The notes under the pieces were generated by a model. It was given only the letters and a program-made list of their open reading frames with translations, had not been told where the DNA came from and made no database searches. A DNA stretch of 62,000 bases from Zygnema cylindricum (lineage: Eukaryota; Streptophyta; Zygnematophyceae; Zygnematales; Zygnemataceae), in assembly GCA_037447655.1 (NCBI GenBank), contig JBBHKE010002466.1:1-62000 (forward strand), read 5' to 3'. Both the position numbers and the translations under genes were made by a program. Positions 21,060 through 33,500 of the stretch are shown here, one piece after another (the first letter of the stretch is position 1; the number at the start of each line of letters is the position of its first letter).

Positions 21060-23408
21060 ATTCAACCGGTATTGCTCCTCTTTGTGTCGAGGTCGCCATC
21101 TGCATGACATCTCTCTGAGGCCTCTTCTCTCATTTTGGTGTCAAGTTTCATCTTCCTACACCTAGGACTTTGTTTTAGACCGTATATGGATTTGTGTAGT
21201 TTACACACCATGTGTTTTTTTTTTTTGGTTCTACCATGCCCTCTGGTTTTCCATGTAGACTTCTTCCTCTAAATCCCCATTAAGGAATGCAGTTTTGATA
21301 TCTAGTTGATGCATCTGCATACATACCGTCTGCTGCTCCTAAGGCTATTAAACTTCTGAGACTATTAAACTTCACTACTGGTGAAAAAGTCTCAGTGTAA
21401 TCAACCCCCTCTTCTTCTGAATACCTCTTAGCTACCAACCTCGCTTTATATTCTCAGTGTAATCAACCCCCTCTTCTTCTGAATACCCTTTAGCCACCAA
21501 CCTCGCTTTATATCTTTCCACTGATCCATATGATTTCCTTTTAATCTTAAAGACCCGTTTACACCCAACAATGTTTTTCTCTTCTAGGCGTTCTACTAAG
21601 GTTCAAGTTTTGTTTTTCATCAATGATTTATATTCTAATTCTATTACCTCCTTCCATTTTTGAGAATTAGAACTCTCTAAAGCTTCATGAAAGGTTTGTG
21701 GTTCCCCCTCTGCCGCCATAAAGCAATAAGCTAAACCCACATCTCCCGTTTCTTCAATGAGCCATTTTGGTTTAGCACATATCCGATTAGAAAATCTTTG
21801 AGGAGTTACCTTCAATCTTGATTGTTGAATCGGATTCGTAGAGGTTGCGATTTGCGAAGGTTATGATGCCGATAACTTCTACACTGGTAAAGGTTGAAAG
21901 GTTGATGTTCCACTGAGGATGACAAAAGTTTGAACTGGAATAGAAATTAGCGTGGATGACGAAGGCTCCACATCACGCTCTCTGCCTGGAGTACTGGAGT
22001 CTTTGGCGTCCGTGGGGACCCACTTTCCAAATCTTCTTCTTTGTTAAAGGGAACAGGGACAGTCTCTGGTTCTTCATACCAAGGGTCAAAAATATCTATC
22101 TTATCTAAACTACTTTCTTTCCTTTCATCCACTCCACATCTCGACTGACATGAACTTTCTGCGTAATTGGGTCAGATATTCTCTAAGCTTTTCTATTTAT
22201 GTCATAACCTATAAAGACACCAGTCCAACTCTTCTTGTCAAATTTCTTTCTATTATGTGCAAGGATGTGAACAAAGGTCTTACTCCCAAAAACTCTAAAA
22301 TGTTTAACATTTGGTCTAAAGCTTGACCAAGCTTCTTCAAGTGTAATATCTTTCAGAGAAGTACTAGGAAAACGATTTTTCAAATAAAGTGCAGTAAGGA
22401 TAGCTTTAGCCAATAGGTTTTGATTAAGTTTTGCACTATGTACTAAACAACGTGCAATTTCAACAAAAGTTCGGTTCAGTCTTTCTGATACTCCATTTTG
22501 CTGCGCACTATAAGCTATTGTGAATTCTTGCTATTGTGAATTCTTGCTGTATCCCCCAAGTTTTGCAGTTTTCCTTAAAAGCATTAGAGGTATATTCCCC
22601 CCCCATTATCCGACCTTTAAATTTGGATCCGCTCTCCTACCTGATTTTCTACCATGGTTTTGAACTCTCTGAATTTCTCACGAGCTTCTCCTTTGGATTT
22701 CATAAAATACACCCATGCTTTTCTAGTGCACTCATCCGTAAACGTGATGAAAAATCTAGAACCTCTAGGACTTAAGGGGTGAGGACCGCTCAAGTCACAA
22801 TGAATAAGCTCCAACTTCCTTCTATTTTTGGGTTCATCATCATTATGAAAAAGAAGCCTTCTTTGCTTACCTTGAGCGCATCGTTCACACACCTTAAGGT
22901 TGTCTTTAGCGTTGACGTCCTCAAGTTCTCTGACCATCTACTTTTCAATGAGTCGTTTGAGATTGTGCTCTCCCAGATGACCAAATCGTTGATGCCATAG
23001 CTCCAAAGTCTGTGCTTCTTTGCTGAAATTCATCTGTGCATCTTCATCATCCAAACGTAGAGCAAAAAGGTTCCTTACCGGATATCCAAGAGCGATTAGT
23101 TTTCCCTCACTTCTAATTTCACAACGCTCATATGTTTTAAAACCTGGCAAGTATAAGACTTCCTTTAGATGCCCTTCATGGCTACCAGTATCATAGTATA
23201 ATCGTAACTTAACCTTCCCTATTAAAGTGGTCGCGAGAATCTTATCATATGCCAGTATAATCCGTCGAGGATTCTCTAACCCTGTGAGAGAAGAAAAAAT
23301 AGACTTATCATTACACATATGATGAGACGCTCCAGAATCTATAATCCATTTGTTTTTCTGAGCATTAGACTGTGAGAGGAAAATTTTAGTCTCATCTTCA
23401 ATGTTCAT
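21060..23408 (-). pseudogene. pol: Copia pol remnant: protease, integrase, fused RT/RNase H
   Basis: Minus strand from 23408: protease WIIDSGASHHMC, pre-integrase LWHQRFGHLGEHNL and CERCAQGK, integrase core HCDLSGPHPL, MGGEYTSNAF and YSAQQNGVSERLNRT, then VFGSKTFVHI and the hinge. RT starts near 21815 and continues to KSIYGLKQSP near 21185. The next codons run into HADGDLDTKRSNTG, which resembles RNase H, so the RT catalytic YVDD and the RNase H start are deleted. A short direct duplication (about 21390-21500, SEEEGVDYTE-coding) and several frame breaks are also present. Confidence 0.88.
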
Positions 23409-23429
23409 GGCAAAGGATTGTTTGTTTTA

Positions 23430-24240
23430 TTTTTTTGTCTTTAATACGACTAACTGAAGACTTATGACCTAGTTTTCCACAACTGTAACAAACAATCTTT
23501 TTCTTCAAGTTTTGAGTCTCTTTCTTCTTAAATCTACAGTCAACAGTCTCATGATTAGTTTTCCTATATATAGCACAAACAGTCTCATGATTAGTTTTCC
23601 TATATATAGCACAAGCAGTTACTAACTCAATACGTTTTTCTGACTTTTTGCCTTTGGTATAAAGAGCTACATCTGACTCTTTTTCCTTTTTTTTTTTAAT
23701 TTCAACTTTTTCCTAAATGAAATGCTGACATATTGCATCAAAGTCTATAGTAGTTTGACTTTTCAAAGCCGTGATCATCATAGCATACTATGATGGCAAT
23801 GACCTAATTAGTGTGAGGATCAAATCATCGTCATTCAGTGTTGTGCCGACTACGGCTAATTGTAACTTAAGCTCTTTCAGTCTATTGATATGGGTTTCCA
23901 TAGTATCTCCACTCTCCATACTAAAGTCCAGCAATTTATTTTTTAATTGCATAATATTGGACGGATTAGTACGCCCATGTAGAGTCCTTAGTTTATCCCA
24001 CATAGCCTTAGGTTTATCCAACTCAACTATGTGTAAAAGTTGACTGTCTTCTACTACTAGAAAAATTATTGTCCCTGCCTCTTCTTCCCTTCTTTAATAT
24101 ACTGCTGCCTTTTGGCCTTCAGTAGGTTTATGTTCAGTGCCTACTACAATACCCTAGTAATTCTTAAATTTTAGAATTGGGTCATCTTAGCTTTCCACAG
24201 TAAATAATTACGACCATTAAATTTTTGGATGTTTGTAATT
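23430..24240 (-). pseudogene. gag: Copia gag remnant
   Basis: The best open piece (24021-23788) has the UBN2 gag pattern (MWDKLRTLHGRTNPSNIMQL, SGDTMETHINRLKELKLQL, LTLIRSLPS). A zinc knuckle near 23455-23495 reads CYSCGKLGHKSSV, with the last Cys lost. A roughly 40-bp direct duplication lies at about 23548-23615. Frame breaks separate it from protease. Confidence 0.82.
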
Positions 24241-24261
24241 TTACCTAAAGCTTCGATACCA

Positions 24262-24798
24262 TGTTGAGATTCAGAAAAATTGGAGATAGGATCGACCAAT
24301 TACAAGACAAGAAGGTAAGGAAATCAATTCTCTATATGAGACAGCAAGGCTTAATTACTGAATAAGAAAAAAGATAGATTACGCGGCAGAATAAGCACTC
24401 AGTGCAGAATTAGCAGCTGGGAGAGAATCATTCACTTGATGATTAATGATTGATTTTCAATGTCCAGCATGAGTACATTTTATATGTCTAGATGATGTAG
24501 GTACTACGCTACTTGTCTTTCACATAAAGAAGTACAATCTTAACTTGTGAACTACACAAACAAATCAACGTTCCCAATTCGCTATGTGACATACACTCAA
24601 AATCTGCAACACTTAAACTTGTCGTACACTACAAGTAGACGATTACGTTTCGCTTAACTTGACGTCTACGCAAATCATACTTGACCTCTAATCAACCGTA
24701 CTTGAACCGTACAGGACTTAGTTGAATTCTCTCTCACGCAGCTTTGACTAACGTTGACTTCTGGTACTTAACAGAAAATGGACACAGAAATCTTAACA
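24262..24798 (-). repeat. 5' LTR of the Tnt1-type Copia
   Basis: 537 bp, partner of 20387-20918. It is followed inside (24250-24261) by the TGGTATCGAAGC primer site on the minus strand. Confidence 0.9.
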
Positions 24799-25095
24799 CC
24801 CTTCTCCCGCTCTCCCTCACTCTCTCTCCTCCAATTTCTATAACCATACAAACTTAAAAAATAAAAAAAATGAACCATTCAACGCTAAATAACAACAAAA
24901 GAAAAATCTCGCTTTGAAGGAAGGGGAGGTGGGAAGTGAGTAGGTGGAGAAAAAAGGGGAGCAGCAGAGGGAGAGGGAGAGGAGATAGAGGAGCAAAGGG
25001 AGAGGGAGAAAGAGATAGAGGAGTTGGAGAGGAAGAGGGAGGGATAGAAAAAGAGAGGGAGATAGAGAGAGAGGGAGAGGGAGGGGAGAGGAGTG
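24799..25095. repeat. CT- then GA-rich low-complexity DNA
   Basis: 24799-24830 is CT-rich and continues the target microsatellite. 24920-25095 is strongly purine-rich (GGGAGAGGGAGA words), so the two stretches are roughly inverse in strand composition. Minus-strand Ser/Pro/Leu-rich frames are by-products. Confidence 0.75.
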
Positions 25096-27254
25096 TTGGA
25101 TTTGTGCAATCTCGGGCGATACGTCTCGATACATTTCGGTACAAATGAACCTACACCATTTATTCATGTGACGTCACGCATTCACACGTGCGGAATCTGA
25201 CGGATGATTCCATGACAAAAGTACAGAAAACAGGACAAAAGAAAATCGGTTGTTTGTGGCTGAATAGTGACACGTGGCATTATGGTGATAAAACCACTCA
25301 AATAGGCATTTCACAGCATAGTGAAGCACATAGAGATATTAAATGCATCCACGCATTAGAGATAGATATCTCACACAGATATTACATTCATAGAATTCAA
25401 AGAATTTAGACATGACATTTATTCCGAGTCTTTCTGTACATAGAGATAGATTCAGCTTTATTAGAGTAGAAAGACAATTATACTTTGTTGTCCTATTTTA
25501 TTAATCAAATCCAAGCTGTCTAAACGTGCCTCTCTCTAATGTACCTATCTATGCCTTCTCCCTTCTCTAATCTACCACTGTGATTCTCTAACGTCCACCC
25601 TTACGGTGTATGTTTGGGACGCGACTACTTTAACCTGAGGCCACGGGCTACGATGATTGTCCCAAACTCATAAGGAGGGAGGGGGAGAAAGAGGGGGGGT
25701 AGGAAAGGAGAGGAAAAATCTTGTTACGACAGAAAATCCGTTACGTGACATGTGCACCATCGTACATGTTTATTATTAAAAAAAAAAGAGGCGATAATTA
25801 TATAGCATCAATTAAAGTATCAATTACTTTTTAAAAATAAAAGAAAACAAAAACCCAAAAACTCTCTCTATTAATAGCTCAAACAATAATTGTACACTTT
25901 GCCATTTAGTATAAAACAAGGGTTAAAACCCTAAAGAAACAAACAAACAAAGGCTCTATGTTAAGAAATCGGAAAAAAAATTATAAACTTCATAGTTCAC
26001 TTTATAAAAATGGCTAAACTTCTAGAAACAACACACAAATTCTCTACACTAAGAATGTACACTTGATTGCTCACCCTAAAACAACAATTTTATCTACCAA
26101 AGAGACGACAAACACATTCTCTACACATCCCAAGGGCTTTTGAACGTAATATTTTGATACGATTTCTTCAACATTTTGTACCGAGCTTGAAAGACAATTT
26201 TTCGATTTTCCTCAAGGGGTATTTCCCCCTTAGTGAAACACAGTTCCTTGAACGTGGGATAATTCGCAAGCCATTCAACCAACACGACGGGTAAGCCGAG
26301 GCTTAAGCCAAAAATATACATGGAATTTGAAAACCATATAACCGGAAACGACAACTTTCCCTTACGTTAAAATAAATAAACAAGTTTGTGAACGGGAATC
26401 GACATGCTTTGCACGCTTTTGCACGTTAAAATAATATCAAAAGTTGGACATCGTGAACACTTACAAATAGAAGACACTGATAAGTCCTCCCTTTTGACCT
26501 CATATTTTATTCTAAGTTCATCGTCTCCATCGAATTCACTGTCGTCAATGCATCTTAGATGGCTAAAACTCTCCACTTCTGTCAAAAAAATCCTCGCTTT
26601 TATGCCAAGGTGAACAACCCACCAGATGTCCAAGTTAAAGCATGTAATAGTCCGACAGTCGATTATAATTGTACAAGCTGTAGTTATTACGCTAAGAAAA
26701 TGAACATTTGGATGAAAGTCCTAACAAGGGTCAGCGTGTAAACACTCCAACGTCAAAAAGATGAGATTCTTGGTACTTTTGAACTTAAATCGGTCCATAT
26801 ATCCTCCTTGATAAGTTCAAAACCCAAGGTTACTAGCAAGTCCTCCAAAATTGGAAACTTGTACAATATTTCTAAGATGATCCGGTTCGAATTCAGGGAT
26901 CTCCAAAGAAGTAAATGTTTTTTCGACAATCGTCGACGAATGAAACAGTGTAAAAAGACAAAACGAAAAATTTCGATGTGATTTTTGTCACATTTGGTAC
27001 CAGGTGGTTGAAGCGTGACATACGCAACTGAATCTTATAGATGTGTGCATCGTTCTCATTTTTTTTTTAATACACATTAATCAATATACAAATTTAAACA
27101 AATATCCTCAAAGGTTCTGGTTTTGAGGATAAAGGCCCAAAGCGAGTTTTGAGCTTAGCAAAATAAGCCCTTAGGGATCCATTATGAGGGAGAAAGTCGA
27201 AATTTTTTACATTATAGATATTTCGGGTTTTTTAGCCATGGCCATGTTCGTTGT
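25096..27254. other. Intergenic AT-rich DNA, nothing recognised
   Basis: No frame longer than about 90 codons and none with a motif. Local GA-rich stretch at 25675-25720, poly-A near 25779. I found no terminal repeats or tandem structure. Confidence 0.4.
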
Positions 27255-28045
27255 AACAGGATTCCATAACCCTGAGAAAATTTCCTTATGACATTCACTC
27301 TCAACCACAAATTCCATCCATTGGAAAAATACACATTCACATTGAAATCACGCATATAAAGGATCAACTTTTATTTAGAATAAGCTTTTGTCCACATAAC
27401 ATTCACCTTGGTCTTTTGCCTTTTTAACTCAACCCTTCCTTTAAAGTCTCTTTCCTTTACCCTCCACTCTTAAGTAATTCCTTCTCTTAACTACTAAAAC
27501 ACTAATAACTAGTTAGAGATTTCAATGCAAATATGCTATTAATCCATTTTGAGATTATTTCCTCAGAGTCAAGTTTAGTCACAAATTTCTACAAACTTTT
27601 CCAAAGAGAAAATATGTTTTTTTTTTTTTGACGTATAAATTTACGTTTGCATTTTGACAAAAATTACAAGAAAAATTAGGAGTTGATTAAAATAAGTACC
27701 TCACATCATCCTACCGGAAAATGGGCAAACATAAAAAATAAGTCGAAAAGAAAAGAAGCATATTTCCCTTTTGGAAAAGTTTGTGGAAATTCATGACTTA
27801 ACTAAGTCTTGAGCAAATAATCCCAAAATGGAGTAACGACATTTTGCATTGGAAATTTCTAACTAGATAATAGTATTTTAGTAGTGATAGCATTTAAGAA
27901 GTTAAGAGTGGGAAATAATTAAAAGACTAGTGTTGTGAAAAGAGACTTTAAAGGAAAGGTTTGGCCAAGAGGGCAAGAGACCAAGCTATATGTTATGTGG
28001 AAAAAAAAGCTACTTATAACTAAAAGTTGATCCTTTATATGAGTG
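27255..28045. repeat. Two inverted gypsy-LTR fragments (foldback)
   Basis: 27255-27615 resembles the first part of the gypsy LTR at 45351 (TGTAACAGGATTCC, CATAACATTCACCTTGGTC, CTCTTAACTACTAAAACAC). 27755-28043 is a related sequence in reverse, so the two arms (about 290 bp each, e.g. CATATAAAGGATCAACTTTT at 27351 and its inverse near 28040) face each other across a 140-bp spacer. The right arm abuts the Copia LTR at 28053. Either two insertions or an inverted duplication could have made it. Confidence 0.8.
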
Positions 28046-28052
28046 TTTTTTT

Positions 28053-28669
28053 TTGGAGGAGAATTGGCGAAAGCCATGAAATTGTACACAAGAGAAAGAT
28101 CAATGCATTGATTTGTATTTGGGATGATTTCATTAAGTGGAAAAGTCACTTATATACAAAATACACACTGCTAATTACCGTGGAGTCTAAGCGCTCTATG
28201 GTGCGCTATAACAAAAGGATCCTGGTCAAGATTCAACTAATGTGTTTGTGACTTTACCTAATTGACGTTACGACTAGATTCTAATGTATCTAGTCTACAT
28301 TCTAACGTATGTAGTCTACGGTCTAAGGATTGACTTTAAAGCGAAAATGTACAAAAGTAATTAAGACCTAAAGTAACGACGTAGAGTCAAGCGACAAAAA
28401 TTATGACGACACAAACAAAATACAAAAGAGAATCACAACAATGAGAAATAAACATACGTAGGACAATGAGAGAGACCGTGGCTCAAAGGACTTGAACGTA
28501 GGGCGACAAGACTAGACCAACACATGTACGGACAAGACCAAAAGGTAGTCACCCAAAGGACTTGTACCTAGGAAGACAAGACAAGACCGACGCATGTAAT
28601 CACAAGTACGCACAGGACCGAAAGTGACAAAAAGTCAAAAAGTGAAACGACGCAAAATGACTTTTAACA
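28053..28669 (-). repeat. 3' LTR of the Copia broken by the giant transposon
   Basis: About 617 bp. The start (GGAGGAGAATTGGCGAAAGCCATG) and much of the body match the LTR of the Copia at 3265, but the middle is longer and diverged. The end AACACCCCCCCTCAAGCG matches the equivalent LTR/polypurine junction at 3706. Confidence 0.85.
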
Positions 28670-29084
28670 CCCCCCCTCAAGCGAAAAACTAGGAAATAGT
28701 TTGAGATGGAAATAACGAAAAATTTAGCCAGGAGGAGAAAGAATACGAAGGCCAAAGGAGAGGCAAAATTGCTCAAAGTGAGGACGATGAAGAGTCTTGG
28801 TGAGATAATCGGCCACTTGGTCAGCGGATTTGAAATAAAAAAACTGGAGAGTGCCATCTTCGACCCGCTCTCGAGAGTAATGTACTGAAAGTCGATGTGC
28901 TTCGTCCGCTTGTGGTGAACATGATTGCGGATCAAATCAAGGGCTCCTTGGGAATCAAAAAAATAGGAGTAGGGGCAGAAAGGGGAAATCAAAGATTGGA
29001 AAGCAGAGTGTGAAGCCAAACAGCTTCCTTGGCGGCGTGACAACGGTAATATATTCCGCCTCAGTGCTGGAACATACCGTGGTA
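28670..29084 (-). pseudogene. pol: Copia remnant, RNase H C-terminus (left of the giant insertion)
   Basis: Corresponds base by base to 3707-4112 of the intact Copia relative, encoding the end of RNase H and the Pol tail (IRNHVHHKRTKHIDFQY in one frame). It stops at CCGTGGTA, exactly where the giant element begins. The continuation (GGTTGCTTTCTGCATGACC) is found at 42541. Confidence 0.88.
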
Positions 29085-30522
29085 CACCGTGAATCGTTAT
29101 TAGCGTATAGAAATTATTAGTGTATATAATGAATTAGTGTCATTTACTCTAATTTTTGTATCAATACCATTTTCAAAAAAATGTTTAATTGTAATTTCTC
29201 CATAACGCTGATTTGGGTATACATGATCCGCCGTTGTAGCATATACGGTAAAATAGGTAGAAGTACAAAATCTGACAATCCGTACGACGTGGCATCCGTC
29301 CCCTATAAAATTCCATAATTCTATTTTGGGTTTGCGAATATACAATCATTACACCGTGCATAATTATACACTAAAATAGGTACGAGTATAAATTGTCAAA
29401 ATGTACGGGTATGTGTACTTTCACCTAAGTTCATTCGTGACTCTAATAAGCGTTTGTTTCGCGCGCGGTGAATATGATTACAGTATAATAGGTGCGAGTA
29501 CAACGTATGCGAAACGTTCATTGTCACGTCGTATAGTCGAATCTATGCATCGGGCTGTAAAACGCAGTTACGTTACAACGCTATGAAACCGTACAATTTC
29601 AATATGTTCATTCTGTTAGATTTGTATTGTACAATGAACGAAACTATAACGGGAGGTATTATATGTGTACGTTTCGTTCCACATAACGTACATTGAACTC
29701 AGTGATTGATTTTCATTTCCTTGTCGTTCGCTGAGAGAATGAACGTTGTGTGACGTTAAATGAGGACCCTTAATCTTAATTAGGTGCCCGGTGGGTTGCT
29801 CTATTAAAATCAATGCATTGTAATTTTGGGTCTTAAGACTAATAAGGATGCGTTTACTTAGATCAAACGTCAAACCAATCTCTTATTAGTATCACTGTTA
29901 ATTCTAATTGTACGTAAAACGACCAAAAAACACATATTATGATACATGTTAATTCTAATTGGCAATAATCCAGCGACGAAAGCTGATCATGCGCCGTCGT
30001 AAGATTATCATTGGTTGTTGCCGATAACACGTGGCATGTTCATCATCCACGCATTCCCAAAGTTGGTCGCGTTTCATAGATGACGTTAGAACAACCGATT
30101 GCCGGGGTAACGACGCCGCATTTTTTCCAATCATCTTTTTGCCGTACAACATGTAAGCTGGAGGTGTTTCCATGGCGCTATGTACATTACACCGACGACG
30201 TAAGTTTTGAAATATTTTGGCAATTTTGAAGCAAATATTTACGAGATCCCGCTTCTATTCCCGCGTTTTGATATATTTTTAAATTGAAAGCCGTGCTAAA
30301 ATTCAAAATTTGGATTTTAAACGTAAAATTCAAAATGGCAAATCCCTCCAATATTACCGCGCAAAATCATTTTCACTTGCATTTCCTGTATTATATAAAT
30401 GTATTTGTGATAATGGCAACAACACCATCGCGCCTTCTTCCTCATTTGCTTAGGTTGCCATTTCCTTTCTTTTCGGCTGCTCTTACTTCTTATTTTTTAG
30501 GTGATGTAAAGTGTTTGAGAGT
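29085..30522. other. Left subterminal region and putative transposase promoter
   Basis: Non-coding as far as I can see. A second TACACCGTG-like word at 29351 may be a subterminal transposase-binding repeat. A TATA-like TTATATAAAT lies at 30391-30400, about 120 bp before the transposase ATG. A possible 3' splice site (TTATTTTTTAG) ends at 30500, so a short leader intron is possible. Confidence 0.4.
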
Positions 30523-33500
30523 ATGTGGACCCTTAATAGAATTTGGGGCGCCAACCTGAGCAATAACAACAACAATCCCCATAACGCTCAGGTTGAACAA
30601 GATGAGGAAAATGAGAGGAACGACGAGGAAAACGCACTTCCGAACGAGGATGAGAGTGAGGCGGAAATCGAAACGTCGGTAGACCCGGCGGCCATTGTGG
30701 AAGGTTTTTTTCCGTCTTCGGCCAATACCAGAGGACGTGTCTCCCACCGTAAAGTTCAACACGTGTCCACCAAGGCAACTCGGATGCGAGTAATACATTG
30801 GATGTTGAAGGACTGTGAAAATAACGGCTCAGCTGAACTCATTCCAAGGACCATAAGAAAGTTTCCCGAGCATTTTACCGGAGTGTACGGTACAAGTAAG
30901 CCCTTTCAAGCAAACTTTCTCCCATTTATTAATTGATTTCGTTTCCTCCTTCCTTTTATGTTATTATTGTCATTCACAATGTGTTGTTATATTTTAAATT
31001 TGTTGTGCTTTTTAATTATTTGTACAGTATTATTTTTGAACGTCGCCTTTCTCTCTCAAACTCTATACTGACTTCTCACTAACTCTCCATTAGTGCGAGT
31101 TTTTCTTTGCTGTCGACTACTTTGCATTGTTTTGTTGTTTTTTAGTATTTTTTTCCGAGTGTCTTGCAATTTCCTTATGGCGACAGCGTACTAGCGATGA
31201 CGTGTCTTTGTCGCGGTGGACGCGACGACACCATGTCGGCACTTCAATGATGGATATGACAAACATAATTTAATGGATGAGGATACCTCGTTGGTTCGAA
31301 AGTGCAAATGATCGACGACAGTGGTTCGTCGTTTAGACCAAACCAACGACGACATTATTTCAAATTATCCAACGATGGTATTCTCGAATGTAATTCGGGG
31401 ATTCGAAAGTGCAAATGACGGACGACAGTGGTTCGTCGTTTAGACTAAACCACTGACGACATTAATTCAAATTATCCAGCGTTGGTATTCTCGAATGTAA
31501 TTCGCGGAGTCGAAAGTGCAAATGACTGACGACAGTGGTTCGTCGTTTAGACTAAACCACCGACGAGATTAAATTCAAATTATCCAACGTTGGTATTCTC
31601 AAATGTAATTCGCGAACGACGACGTTGTTTCGTCGAACCAATTTCGGGAAACTCGAATACAGTCGAACGAGCGACGACATTCTGTCGTCGCTCGAATATC
31701 AGTTTATAAGTCGCAGGGCCAACGGTTCAATTTTATAACTGTAAATATTGGACTATTTTTACAGTTGGACTGTCTAGGTTTAGGTTTGAATAAAAAAGTG
31801 TCTTTTAGGTTGTGTTTCACTTCCACAATTGTGTTTTTTCAATTTTTCCGCTTAAACAATAGTTATTTTTTTAAATGGAGGGCGGCCAACGACCATTCAA
31901 ACGAACGCGCTCTGCCATTCCAAGGCGATTTCGTCCACTACCAACGGCAACCGCGATGGGGGGTGACATACGTGGAGGGGAGAACTTAGAGAGAGAAAGG
32001 GGTGCAACCGAAGGACTGCTAGGGAATAGGGTGGAACCGGAAGAGGGCGATAGGGAAAGGGTTGGAATTGAGTTGGTTTTGAGGGAGGGGGAAGAATCGA
32101 GTGTTGACATAGATGATATGGAGGAAACTGAGGCGGTGGGGAGGGAAGGGACGGGCACGGAGAGGGTAGTAAGGGGAAGTGTGTCGGAAATGGATTTACC
32201 AAATGAAGGGATTAGAGCGAACGAAGAAGGTGTCCGCGAAGTAGAAGAGGGTAAGGAGGTAGACGAGGAATACGAACCCTCAGGAACTGCGTCGGACGAG
32301 CCTATTGAGGAAGGGGAAGAGCCTACGGAAGAGGAGGGAGAACCGGAAGAAACCGAATCGTCGGACATTCCGGTCGCAAGATACGACGACGATCCCTCAA
32401 CCTCGGATCGGCAATCTTCAGAGAGCTCGGAGAGACGCATGGAAGAAGAATATGGAGACGACGACGAGGTTGTTGCTTTTCCACCATCACCGAATCGTGA
32501 TAGAGCTCTCGTGGCGGTACAAGGACCTCAAATTCCGGCCAAGCGTGATGTGGTAATTCGAGAAGAAGAACCCGATTGGTTTTTCCCGCCTCCAGTCGGA
32601 GATGAGGCCATGGATGGCTTCCGACCGACGGCTGCCCATTACATCCCGGTCGACCAATGGCCGGATTATTGGCGTTACGGGGAGGCGAGGCCTATTGACC
32701 GGTGGTTGAACCCCGTCCCGGAAATTCTCGACATCCATCCGGATGTCCCTGCCCACCCAACATGGCTGTACATCGCATCATACAACCATGCGTCAAATTT
32801 CCCATACATTAGGCATTTTCAGCCTAATGACGAACGTTTCACATGGATTGTACGCCGACCGATTGGATTTGAAATAGATGTCCCGGAATTAATCCGACAA
32901 TATCACCCTTGGGACCCACGGTTATTTACCATTCTACGTCGTGCAATTCGTACTCCGGAGCCAAACGAATTTTTAGATGCTCGAAGTGTGGTCTTACAAC
33001 GCTTCCGAAATATGCAAGTGAGGCGTACGTATCTTTGGGAAATTCCGAGGGTCCCACATGTTGATGAGCCCCCTCCACCACCGGAAGTAGACCGATTGAG
33101 GAATGAAGTTCAAAATCTCCATCGCCGTTTGGAGGCGCAAGAAATAGCGATGATAACGGTTCGTCGCTTAATTAATAATTTAACTCGAGAGCTTGCTGCC
33201 TTTAGGCGACGTTGATGGGAGATGACGAGGGTCAATTTCGTGTACATCATTCGAAGGAGAGGTACCCAGATATAGCCCTCAGCCAACATTGGGTGCCACG
33301 ATGTTTTTTTTTTTTTTTTTATTCATACAAGTGTGAATTTAATATTTCTCTCCCTTTTTTTCACAAAATGAATTTAAATTCGACTTTTAGTCGTCCATTT
33401 GGTGTTTTTGATATCGTCATTGTGTTTGCTATTCATCTTTCTCGGCTTAACAACGACACAAGGTCGTCGCTGGTTCGTCGGCGAAGTGAGGAATTCTCAT

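Larger units (their letters stand above)
20387..24798 (-). mobile_element. Tnt1-type Copia retrotransposon, internally deleted
   Basis: 4.4 kb, minus orientation, LTRs 20387-20918 and 24262-24798. The primer site next to 24262 reads TGGTATCGAAGC, the usual complement of the initiator tRNA-Met 3' end with small changes; the polypurine tract (AGAGAAGGGG) abuts 20918. Flanks are CCCCT and CCCTT, a 4/5 duplication in a CT-rich target. The coding region has gag, protease, integrase and the start of RT. RT then jumps directly into RNase H sequence, so the copy cannot be autonomous. Confidence 0.92.

Noticed and set aside
24838-25167. 109-codon Ser/Pro/Leu-rich frame
   Set aside because: It reads the complement of a GA-rich low-complexity stretch in more than one frame.
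30284-30559. 91-codon frame before the transposase exon 1
   Set aside because: It lacks motifs, overlaps the likely leader and 3' splice-like site, and is out of frame with the transposase.
32305-32556. Overlapping frames on both strands of the 446-codon ORF (for example 31871-32440 minus, Ser/Pro-rich)
   Set aside because: They are the antisense reading of an acidic Glu-rich region and lack motifs. The plus-strand frame has folded-looking and coiled-coil parts.
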